Source: Atopobium sp. UBA6362 (lineage in GTDB: Bacteria; Actinomycetota; Coriobacteriia; Coriobacteriales; Atopobiaceae). From it: 5,510 nt of DNA. A program made the position numbers and the translations under genes. The DNA is taken from assembly GCA_002440065.1 (NCBI GenBank), contig DJRK01000117.1, forward strand, positions 1-5,510. The letters are read 5' to 3'. Below are positions 1 to 5,510 of the stretch, piece by piece (the first letter of the stretch is position 1; each line of letters opens with the position of its first letter). The notes under the pieces were generated by a model. The model saw nothing but the letters and a program-made list of their open reading frames with translations, ran no database searches and was not told the DNA's origin.

Positions 1-770
1 AAGACCGCCTTGTAGCTCTCCTGCGCGAGGCGCGCGTCGACGTCGGCCACGTGGGTGTCGACGGACTCCGCCACGCCGAACGTCTCGATGGCCGAGACGC
101 CGCCGATCATCTCCTCCACGAGGCCGGTGAGCTCGCCGCGCAGCTCCGTCTGCCCCTTGAAGTGCTTGCTCGCATGTGACGAGATGAACTTGGCGGCCCA
201 GACCGAGAAAGGCGTGAGGACCGTGACCACGAGAGCAATCGTGAAGTTCAGCCGGAACATGAAGACGAGCGTGCAGACGATGGTGAGCACGCCGGTGGGG
301 AGCTGCTGGAAGCCCATGACGAGGCCGTTCGTGAGCTGGTCGGCGTCGTTCACGATGCGGCTCGCGACCTCGCCGTGCTCGTGGGAGTCGATGTAGGCCA
401 GCGGCATGTCCTGCAGGTGGTCGAAGGCCTGGCGGCGCAGGTCGAAGGCGGCGTCGTAGGCCAGGCGGTTCGTCACGAGCGCGAGCGCGTACTGCGAGCC
501 TGCCGTGACGCAGACCGTGAGAGCCATGAGGCGCAACGTGCCCGCGAGCGCATCGAAGTCGACGTTTCCGGGCCCCACGATGGAGTCGACCGCGCGGCCC
601 GAGAGCGTGGGGAGCGTGAGCGTCCCCACGGTCACCACGACCACGAGCGCGAGAAGCGCGCAGACCATGCCGCGGCGCGCCGAGAAGAGCCCGAGCATCC
701 GGCGAATGGTCTGGTCGCGCAGGTCCTTCTCGGTGGGCGCGTCCGCGGCGGCGAGGGTTTCCTTGCTCAT
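1..770 (-). CDS. ABC exporter half-transporter, N-terminal membrane domain (3' part cut off by window edge)
   Basis: Partial gene: 256 codons are visible from the ATG at 770 and no stop is reached before position 1. It is the second half of a probable heterodimeric ABC exporter in the cytoplasmic membrane. Only the type I exporter membrane domain is present. There is a cytosolic N-terminal tail (about 1-33), then hydrophobic segments at about 35-57, 78-100, 155-172 and 174-194. Family features include DLRRQAFDHLQDMPLAYIDS (about 110-129), HGEVASRIVNDAD (about 132-144) and a cytosolic helix around EEMIGGVSAIETFG (219-232). The ATP-binding domain should lie beyond the left edge. The start is supported by AGGAGG seven bases upstream and by the ATGA overlap with the preceding gene's stop, which implies translational coupling. 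Because that partner has a degenerate ATPase site, this half is inferred to carry the catalytic Walker B Glu and switch His. Substrate unknown; multidrug or lipid-like cargo is typical of the family. Confidence 0.9.
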   Translation of the reverse strand, partial: MSKETLAAADAPTEKDLRDQTIRRMLGLFSARRGMVCALLALVVVVTVGTLTLPTLSGRAVDSIVGPGNVDFDALAGTLRLMALTVCVTAGSQYALALVTNRLAYDAAFDLRRQAFDHLQDMPLAYIDSHEHGEVASRIVNDADQLTNGLVMGFQQLPTGVLTIVCTLVFMFRLNFTIALVVTVLTPFSVWAAKFISSHASKHFKGQTELRGELTGLVEEMIGGVSAIETFGVAESVDTHVADVDARLAQESYKAV

Positions 771-2500
771 CGGTGTGCCTCCTCGCTCGTGAGCTGGGAT
801 TCGCAGATTTCCTGGTAGACGTGGCAGTTGGCAAGAAGCTCCTCGTGGGTCCCGAGGCCCACGGCCCGACCGCCGTCGAGCACGAGGATCTGGTCGGCGC
901 CGCGGACGGCCGCGACGCGCTGCGAGATGAGCACGACGGCCGATTGGGCAAACGCGTGCTTGATGCCGCGCCGCAGCGCCGCGTCGGTCGCGAAGTCGAG
1001 CGCCGACGACGAGTCGTCGAGGATGAGGACGCTCGGCTTGCGCACGAGGGTGCGCGCGATGGCGAGGCGCTGCCTCTGCCCGCCCGAGAAGTTGCGTCCG
1101 AACTGCTCGACCTCGCCCGCAAGGCCGCCCTTGGCCTCGACGACGTCGGCTGCCTGGGCGCACTCGACGGCGGCCATGAGATCGTCGTCGGTCGCGTCGG
1201 CGTCGCCCCAGCGCAGGTTGGATGCGATCGTGCCGCTGAAGAGCTGCGGGTTCTGCTCGACGAGGCCCACCTGGCGGCGTAGGCTGTTCGCCTCGAGGTC
1301 GCGCACGTCCCGCCCGCCCACGGTCACGCGGCCCGAGGTCGCGTCGTAGAAGCGCATGAGCAGCGCGGCGAGCGTGGACTTGCCCGAGCCCGTGCCCCCG
1401 ATGACGCCCAGGGTGGAGCCGGCGGCGACCGAGAAGCTCACGTGGTCGATCGAGTTGCCCTTCGAGCCGGGGTAGGCGAAGCACACGTCCTCGAAGGCGC
1501 AGGCGGAGTCGGCGAGCACGTGGGCTGCGTCGAGGGTCTTCTTGCCGTCTACCTGGGAGGGCTTCACGGCGAAGACCTCGTTTATGCGGTTCGCGCAGGC
1601 CTGGGCCTTCGCGATGGTCGTGATGAGCCACGTGAGCTTGAGGAGCTCCACGAGCGCCTGGCTGACGTAGCTCGCCAGGGCGACGACCTGGCCCTGAGTG
1701 AGGTTGCCGACGTTCACCTGCAGCCCGCCGACCCACAGAAGGGCGATGAGGCCGATGTTCACCGCGGCGTAGGTGAGCGGGTTCACGAGCACGCTGAGGT
1801 CGCCGGCCGAGAGCTGCAGGTCGCGGACGTTCGAGGAGACGCGGGCGAACGTGCCCTTCTCGCCGTCCTCCTGGCGGAAGGCGCGCAGGACGCGGGCGCC
1901 CTCGAGGTTCTCGGCGCACTTGAGCTGCACCTCGTCGAGCGCGTGCTGCGTCTGGCGGTAGCGCTTGGTCGTGATGGACATGAAGAAGAGGATGAGCGCC
2001 ACCGCGACGGTCGTGGAGCACAGCAGGACCGCGCCCTCGAGCCCGTCGACGAGGAAGGCGGCGATGACCGAGCCCACGATGATGAACGGCGAGCGCAGGA
2101 TCAGGCGGAAGAAGAGGTTCAGGCCGTCCTGGGCCTGCTGGGTGTCGTTCGTGATGCGCGTGACGAGGCTCGAGCGGCCGAGGCGGTCGATGTCCTCGCG
2201 CGAGAGGGTCATGATGTGGTGGAAGAGGTCGTCGCGGACGGCCGCGCCGAACTGCGCGGCGAGCTTGGACGAGAAGTACTGCGCGACGATCGCGACGCCG
2301 TAGCAGAAGAACGCCAGGACGACGAGGGCGCCCGCGTGCCACAGGATGAACGACGTGTCCGCGTTCGCGATGCCCACGTCGATGACCTGCGCCATGACGA
2401 GGGGGACGATGAGCTGGAGAATCGCTTCCAGGCCCTTGAACGTGGGCGCGAGGACGCACTCGAGGTAGTGCCCGCGCAGGTAACGCCTAAGCTTGAACAT
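767..2500 (-). CDS. ABC exporter half-transporter (membrane domain plus ATPase), degenerate-site subunit of a heterodimer
   Basis: Complete protein of 577 residues, the usual length of a half-size ABC exporter. The N-terminal membrane domain (about 1-305) has hydrophobic segments near 15-40, 52-75, 130-150, 155-174 and 243-262. The ATPase domain (about 335-570) shows an A-loop Tyr (Y343), Walker A GGTGSGKS (368-375), Q-loop Q416, signature FSGGQ (471-475), Walker B VLILDD (491-496) and D-loop SALD (499-502). Asp496 replaces the catalytic Glu, and Gln527 (LISQR) replaces the switch His. This pair of changes is known from the degenerate subunit of heterodimeric exporters such as TM287/288, BmrCD and LmrCD, so I infer pairing with the overlapping downstream gene. 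The signature motif is intact and would serve the partner's competent site. The start MFKLRRYL fits the family and has GGAG four bases upstream. Its TGA stop overlaps the next ATG. The closest subfamily and cargo cannot be told from sequence alone. Confidence 0.95.
   Translation of the reverse strand: MFKLRRYLRGHYLECVLAPTFKGLEAILQLIVPLVMAQVIDVGIANADTSFILWHAGALVVLAFFCYGVAIVAQYFSSKLAAQFGAAVRDDLFHHIMTLSREDIDRLGRSSLVTRITNDTQQAQDGLNLFFRLILRSPFIIVGSVIAAFLVDGLEGAVLLCSTTVAVALILFFMSITTKRYRQTQHALDEVQLKCAENLEGARVLRAFRQEDGEKGTFARVSSNVRDLQLSAGDLSVLVNPLTYAAVNIGLIALLWVGGLQVNVGNLTQGQVVALASYVSQALVELLKLTWLITTIAKAQACANRINEVFAVKPSQVDGKKTLDAAHVLADSACAFEDVCFAYPGSKGNSIDHVSFSVAAGSTLGVIGGTGSGKSTLAALLMRFYDATSGRVTVGGRDVRDLEANSLRRQVGLVEQNPQLFSGTIASNLRWGDADATDDDLMAAVECAQAADVVEAKGGLAGEVEQFGRNFSGGQRQRLAIARTLVRKPSVLILDDSSSALDFATDAALRRGIKHAFAQSAVVLISQRVAAVRGADQILVLDGGRAVGLGTHEELLANCHVYQEICESQLTSEEAHR
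778..783 (-). promoter_or_regulatory. Shine-Dalgarno site of the downstream ABC subunit
   Basis: AGGAGG reads on the minus strand seven bases before the ATG at 770, inside the last codons of the upstream ABC gene. It fixes the start of the truncated gene. Together with the ATGA stop/start overlap it implies coupled translation and a balanced supply of both exporter halves. Confidence 0.8.
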
Positions 2501-2508
2501 AGGGCTCC

Positions 2509-2542
2509 AAACAAATAGCGGCCAAGGGGCGCAAGGCCCGCT
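2509..2542 (-). terminator. Candidate weak terminator or attenuator between the DXS-type gene and the ABC genes
   Basis: In the 57-base gap the minus strand reads AGCGGGCC (2542-2535), an 11-base loop, then GGCCGCT (2523-2517). This makes a seven-pair GC-rich stem with one bulged G. It is followed at once by the T-rich run ATTTGTTT (2516-2509). A smaller alternative stem GGGC/GCCC lies inside it. The T tract is interrupted, so termination may be partial, lowering readthrough into the exporter genes. The GGAG ribosome site of the ABC gene (2508-2505) abuts the tract, so the fold could also influence translation. No promoter of its own is obvious for the ABC pair. Confidence 0.35.
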
Positions 2543-2557
2543 TGACCACTTTAAACC

Positions 2558-4348
2558 CTATCGGGAAAGCTCGCTTCGCACGAGGTCGGCCACGGCGCCC
2601 TCGGTGAGGCCGCAGGCGCCGAGAAGCTCGTCGGGGTCGTAGCGGTCCGGGAAGGCGCGGGGAAGTCCCAGGCAGCGGACGCGGACGTCGCCGCGCGGGG
2701 CGAGAGCACGGGCGACCTTCTCGCCGAAGCCGCCCTCCAAGACGCCGTCCTCGAGCGTGACGAAGAGACGGCAGCCCGAGTCGGCGATGCGGGCCACGCC
2801 GTCGTAGTCGACGAAGGTGGCCTGGCGCGGGTTCGCGAGAACGGTACGGATGCCGTCGGCGGCGAGGACGCGGGCGACCTTCTGGCCGAGCGGGAACGCG
2901 TCGCCGAGGGCGAGGAGCGCGACTTCGGCGGGGGCGTCCGGGTCGCTGCCGCCGGGACGCACGAGCTCCATGGCGGGTAGCGCGTAGTTCTGCGCCGCCG
3001 AGAAGCCCGGGCGGCTCACGTAGCCCGCTGCGGGCACGCGGATCGCGACGGGTCCCCTCGAGCGGTCGATGGACCAGTCGAGCATGTCGAGGTATTCCTC
3101 GGCGCACGTGGGCGCGAGGTAGGTGAGTCCCGGCACGCAGCCGAGCATGGGGATGTCGAAGATGCCCAGGTGGGTGGCATCGGTCGTGCCCCTGGCAGAG
3201 CAGCCGAAGACGAGGATCGTCACCGGCGCGCCGTTGAGGGCGACGTCGTGCATGAGCTCGTCGAAGCTGCGCTGCAGGAACGTGCCGTAGACGCCGAAGA
3301 CCGGGCGCGCGCCCGACTGCGCGAGGGCGGCGGCGTAGGTGACGGCGTGCTCCTCGGCGATGCCCACGTCCACGAACTGGTCGCCCGCGGCGGCGCGGCG
3401 CTCGGGGCCGAAGCCCATGATGTAGGGCGTGGCCGCGCTCACGGCGATGATGCGGCGGTCCTTCTTCATGCGGGCGAGCAGGTGGTCGCCCGTGATCTGG
3501 GCGTAGTCTCGTGAGGCGGGCTTCGCCGGGCGGGCGGGCTCGCCGGTCCGGGCGTCGAAGGGCCCCACGTGGTGCCAGGCCTCGGGATCTGCCTCGGCCG
3601 GCGCGTAGCCCAGGCCCTTGCGCGTGTGGATGTGGAGCACCGTGGGCTTGGTGCATCCGCGCAGTTCGGCGAGGGCGTCGACGAGCTTCTGGACATCGTT
3701 TCCGTCCTCGAGGTAGCGGTAGTCGAGCCCAAGGGCGCGGAAGAGGTTGTTGCTCGAGGCCCCGCGGGTCCGACGGAGCTCGGCGAGGCCGCGGTAGATG
3801 CCGCCGGCGTCCGGGGCGATGGACCATTCGTTGTCGTTCACGACGAAAAGGACGCCCGACCCGAGCTCGGCCGCGCTGTCGAGCCCCTCGAGCGCAAGGC
3901 CGCCCGAGAGCGAGCCGTCGCCGATCACGGCGACGACGTTGTGGTCCCGGCCCAGGAGGTCCCTCGCCTTCGCCATGCCGCAGGCGAGGCTGGCCGCGGT
4001 GGAGGTGTGGCCCACGGCGAAGTGGTCGTGGGGGCTCTCGGCGGGGTTCGTGAAGCCCGACACCTCGTCGTAGCGGTCCGGGTCCGTGAACCCGTGGGCG
4101 CGCCCGGTGAGCATCTTGTGCGCGTAGCACTGGTGGCTCACGTCGAAGACGATCTTGTCGGTAGGGGAGTCGAAGACGCGGTGCAGCGCCACGGTGAGCT
4201 CGACGACCGCGAGGTTGGAGCCCACGTGGCCGCCCACGGCGGCGGAGCTCCGGACGATGGCGCGGCGGATCTCTGCGCACAGGGCGGGGAGCTCTGAGGG
4301 GAGGAGGGACTTTACGTCGGCAGGACCAGCGATTCTCTCCAGGTACAT
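2558..4348 (-). CDS. dxs: 1-deoxy-D-xylulose-5-phosphate synthase family thiamine diphosphate enzyme (divergent DXS-like)
   Basis: A protein of 596 residues with the three-domain DXS/transketolase layout: thiamine diphosphate domain (about 1-270), pyrimidine-binding domain (about 283-445) and C-terminal domain (about 465-590). True DXS condenses pyruvate with glyceraldehyde 3-phosphate in the cytosol, the first step of the MEP isoprenoid pathway. Conserved features are GGHVGSNL with catalytic His41, HKMLTGR (77-83), the cofactor motif GDG (143-145) to NDNE (171-174), His259, Glu332 in AEEHAVT, Tyr354 in YGTFLQR and His393 in ATHLG. Divergent features: the E. coli DRAG motif reads FGCS (381-384), YPRG reads VPAA (438-441), and the stretch after NDNE is about 30 residues shorter than in E. 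coli Dxs. The family is certain, but the symbol is a family label and housekeeping DXS activity is doubtful. The start MYLERI matches the family N-terminus and has AGGAGG nine bases upstream; extension to an ATG at 4471 is unsupported. It may be cotranscribed with the ABC genes. Confidence 0.85.
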   Translation of the reverse strand: MYLERIAGPADVKSLLPSELPALCAEIRRAIVRSSAAVGGHVGSNLAVVELTVALHRVFDSPTDKIVFDVSHQCYAHKMLTGRAHGFTDPDRYDEVSGFTNPAESPHDHFAVGHTSTAASLACGMAKARDLLGRDHNVVAVIGDGSLSGGLALEGLDSAAELGSGVLFVVNDNEWSIAPDAGGIYRGLAELRRTRGASSNNLFRALGLDYRYLEDGNDVQKLVDALAELRGCTKPTVLHIHTRKGLGYAPAEADPEAWHHVGPFDARTGEPARPAKPASRDYAQITGDHLLARMKKDRRIIAVSAATPYIMGFGPERRAAAGDQFVDVGIAEEHAVTYAAALAQSGARPVFGVYGTFLQRSFDELMHDVALNGAPVTILVFGCSARGTTDATHLGIFDIPMLGCVPGLTYLAPTCAEEYLDMLDWSIDRSRGPVAIRVPAAGYVSRPGFSAAQNYALPAMELVRPGGSDPDAPAEVALLALGDAFPLGQKVARVLAADGIRTVLANPRQATFVDYDGVARIADSGCRLFVTLEDGVLEGGFGEKVARALAPRGDVRVRCLGLPRAFPDRYDPDELLGACGLTEGAVADLVRSELSR

Positions 4349-4357
4349 GCCGTTTTC

Positions 4358-4363
4358 CCTCCT
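4358..4363 (-). promoter_or_regulatory. Shine-Dalgarno site deciding the DXS-type start
   Basis: AGGAGG (minus strand) sits nine bases before the ATG at 4348. The same reading frame stays open to an ATG at 4471. That upstream ATG has no comparable ribosome site, and the added 41 residues look unlike any DXS N-terminus, so the shorter start is preferred. Confidence 0.8.
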
Positions 4364-4380
4364 CGTTGCCTTGGCTTGCG

Positions 4381-4396
4381 CGCGCCGAATGGCGCG
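4381..4396 (-). repeat. Perfect 6-bp inverted repeat (hairpin) in the leader of the DXS-type gene
   Basis: CGCGCC, a four-base spacer and GGCGCG form a perfect, very GC-rich stem-loop. It lies 17 bases upstream of the AGGAGG site in the presumed 5' leader of the minus-strand transcript. There is no T tract, so it is not a terminator. It could stabilise the leader, or as DNA act as a protein-binding palindrome. Short GC palindromes arise easily in such DNA, so function is uncertain. Confidence 0.35.
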
Positions 4397-4575
4397 ACAT
4401 GAGTAGTGTATCTTCTCATAGTTCGATGTGCGCCGTGTGGAGCTGAGCGGGTGGCGAGCGGGAGGGGCCATGCGCCGTCTTGTGTTGACGAGGCGTCTAA
4501 TGTGGAGGTTACGTTTTGACCCGAAGAGGCCTATAGAATTACATCGCTTTGTCTAGCTGCGGATATGGGCTCTGA

Positions 4576-4597
4576 TTTTTTGAACAATAGTTAAAAA
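4576..4597. repeat. AT-rich inverted repeat upstream of the degV-family gene, candidate operator
   Basis: TTTTT, a bulged G and AAC are mirrored by GTTAAAAA across the centre AATA (4586-4589). This dyad lies 14 bases before the ribosome site of the plus-strand gene. It overlaps or immediately follows the best promoter candidate, where a repressor would bind. A run of this AT content stands out in GC-rich DNA. The regulator cannot be named. Confidence 0.35.
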
Positions 4598-4625
4598 TTA
4601 CCGCATCGCCAGAAAGGACGCAACC

Positions 4626-5483
4626 ATGAGCAGAATCGTCATCGTCGCCGAGACCGGGTCCGACATCACCGCCGAGCGTGCCGCGGAGCTTGGGATCGAG
4701 CTCGTCCCCATGCACGTGTCCATCGGCGACAAGACCATCGACGACGGCACGCTCGCCCCGGCCGAGATGCTCGAGCACTGCCGCCAGCTGGGCGTCCTGC
4801 CGCGGACGGCGGGGTGCAACCCGCTCGACTTCCAGACCGTCTTCGACCGCATCCACGCCGAGGACCCTGAGGCGCAGATCCTCTACATCGCGTATTCGGC
4901 CGTGACCACCTGCTCCTTCGAGTCGGCGCGCGCCGCCGCCGAGGGACGCGACTACATCTATATGTACGACACCGGCCACGTGACGATCGGCCAGGCGCTC
5001 ATCGTCGAGGAGACCGCGAGGCATCTGGCGGAGAACCCCCAGATCGGGGTCGAGGAACTCCTGGAATGGTCGCGTGAGCTCGCCGGGCGCGTGCGCATGG
5101 GGTTCATCCCCGGCGACCTCGGGTACCTGCGCGCGGGCGGGCGCCTGTCCAACGCGGCGTTTCTCGGCGCCACGCTGCTGCGCATCAAGCCGATCATCGA
5201 GCTCATCGATGGTAGGCTGACCGCGACGAAGAAGCTCCGCGGAACCATGGAGAAGTGCGCCGTGGGGCTCATGGACCACATGGCGCTGCAGGGCGACTTC
5301 GACACGAGCATCGTGTACTTCGTGCGCTCGAGCGGCCTCCCGCTTTCCGTCCAGCAGGCGGCGGAGCACCGCGCCCAGCAGATGGGGTTCAAGGAGTGGC
5401 GCTGGATGGACACGCAGAACGTGATCACCTCGCACTGCGGCCCCGGCAGCTTCGCCGTCGCCTTCGCCGGCCTCAAGCTCTAA
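4626..5483 (+). CDS. DegV family (FakB-like) fatty-acid-binding protein
   Basis: Complete protein of 285 residues, the usual DegV length, with no signal peptide or membrane segment, so cytosolic. Family members bind a fatty acid in a deep pocket. In Firmicutes the FakB members present it to the kinase FakA, which makes acyl-phosphate for phospholipid synthesis. Visible features are the opening strand IVIVAETGSDIT (4-15), VPMHVSIGDKTIDDG (27-41), PRTAGCNP (59-66) with Thr61 at the carboxylate-binding position, YLRAGGRLS (167-175), RIKPIIEL (186-193) and a C-terminal HCGPGSFAVAF (270-280). The usual SSxLSGT segment reads YSAVTTCSF (90-98), a set of mostly conservative swaps. The start is supported by AGAAAGGA seven bases upstream. 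It is transcribed divergently from the DXS-type gene, possibly under the AT-rich dyad upstream. No fakA partner lies nearby, so its role in lipid incorporation is inferred from the family. Genomes often carry several degV paralogues, so no gene symbol is given. Confidence 0.93.
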   Translation: MSRIVIVAETGSDITAERAAELGIELVPMHVSIGDKTIDDGTLAPAEMLEHCRQLGVLPRTAGCNPLDFQTVFDRIHAEDPEAQILYIAYSAVTTCSFESARAAAEGRDYIYMYDTGHVTIGQALIVEETARHLAENPQIGVEELLEWSRELAGRVRMGFIPGDLGYLRAGGRLSNAAFLGATLLRIKPIIELIDGRLTATKKLRGTMEKCAVGLMDHMALQGDFDTSIVYFVRSSGLPLSVQQAAEHRAQQMGFKEWRWMDTQNVITSHCGPGSFAVAFAGLKL

Positions 5484-5490
5484 CCGGCAA

Positions 5491-5510
5491 CTTTGGGGAC
5501 AGGTTCGTTT
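5491..5510. repeat. Possible edge of a GGGGACAG-type intergenic repeat
   Basis: Eight bases past the degV-family stop the sequence reads TTTGGGGACAGG and then a T-rich end at the window edge. From memory, GGGGACAGGTTC and its complement recur in intergenic repeats of many bacteria, often near REP-associated tyrosine transposases. The other arm would lie outside the window. No intrinsic terminator for the degV-family gene is visible before the edge. Confidence 0.25.

Larger units (their letters stand above)
4349..4625. promoter_or_regulatory. Divergent intergenic region between the DXS-type gene and the degV-family gene
   Basis: These 277 bases must hold promoters for both divergent transcripts. 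The part next to the plus-strand gene (about 4500-4600) is clearly richer in A and T than the rest. Plus-strand candidates are TTGTCT (4549-4554) with TCTGAT (4571-4576) at 16-base spacing, each four of six matches to the sigma-70 consensus. A second is TTGACC (4516-4521, five of six) with a weak TTACAT (4539-4544) at 17 bases. On the minus strand TACACT (4410-4405) could be a -10 box, but no good -35 lies at the right distance. The region is assigned by position; the individual boxes are guesses. Confidence 0.5.

Noticed and set aside
1442..2518. Long plus-strand open frame of 358 codons opposite the complete ABC gene
   Set aside because: It is antisense to a protein with full ABC motifs. 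Its translation is mostly charged, low-complexity sequence typical of frames opposite GC-rich third positions.
3569..4297. Plus-strand open frame of 242 codons opposite the DXS-like gene
   Set aside because: Shadow of the DXS-like coding frame: no ribosome site, no recognisable domain, biased Ala/Val/Glu/Arg composition.
2487..4400. Minus-strand open frame of 637 codons in another frame of the DXS-like gene
   Set aside because: Its product is extremely rich in Arg and Pro without domains, and it overlaps a frame with clear thiamine diphosphate enzyme motifs.
4349..4471. 41-residue N-terminal extension of the DXS-like protein to an ATG at 4471
   Set aside because: No ribosome site at that ATG and no resemblance to DXS N-termini. 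The MYLERI start has AGGAGG at nine bases and matches the family.
4485..4513. TTGACG at 4485 as a -35 box
   Set aside because: No acceptable -10 hexamer at 16 to 18 bases downstream (the 17-base position reads GTTACG).
4539..5435. Minus-strand open frame of 298 codons opposite the degV-family gene
   Set aside because: Antisense shadow with His/Arg/Asp-rich low-complexity composition; the plus-strand frame carries all the DegV motifs.
1..5510. CRISPR arrays, tRNA or rRNA genes, transposases, toxin-antitoxin or defence genes
   Set aside because: No regularly spaced repeats, RNA-gene signatures or proteins of these kinds were seen. Apart from the 277-base divergent region and the small gap, the DNA is filled by four ordinary-sized genes.

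Overview
The window is GC-rich bacterial DNA, roughly two thirds G+C by eye. Genes are tightly packed, Shine-Dalgarno sites are clear, and codons strongly prefer G or C in the third position. The gene families and composition would suit a high-GC Gram-positive anaerobe, possibly a Coriobacteriia-type actinobacterium, but no sequence here proves a taxon.

Layout. Three genes on the minus strand read leftward. The first is an enzyme of the 1-deoxy-D-xylulose-5-phosphate synthase (DXS) family (4348 to 2558). A 57-base gap follows, then two half-size ABC exporter genes. The first of these is complete (2500 to 767). The second overlaps it by four bases (ATGA) and runs off the left edge after 256 codons (770 to 1). 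On the plus strand, a DegV-family fatty-acid-binding protein gene (4626 to 5483) is divergent from the DXS gene across a 277-base intergenic region. That region holds the only clearly AT-rich DNA in the window, with candidate promoters and inverted repeats. The last 20 bases may be the edge of an intergenic repeat.

How the genes fit together. The two ABC genes almost certainly encode one heterodimeric exporter. The complete half carries a degenerate ATPase site, with Asp for the catalytic Glu and Gln for the switch His. The truncated partner should therefore supply the intact catalytic residues. The DXS-type gene lies upstream on the same strand and may be cotranscribed, but no functional link to the exporter is evident. 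DegV proteins usually act as the FakB fatty-acid carrier for the kinase FakA; no fakA is in the window.

The most interesting point is the DXS-type protein. It keeps the thiamine diphosphate machinery and the catalytic His and Glu residues. In a hand alignment to remembered E. coli Dxs it lacks both arginines that hold the glyceraldehyde-3-phosphate phosphate, and it is missing about 30 residues in the N-terminal half. It may be a paralogue with a different acceptor substrate rather than the housekeeping MEP-pathway enzyme. I saw no RNA genes, CRISPR array, transposase or phage genes.
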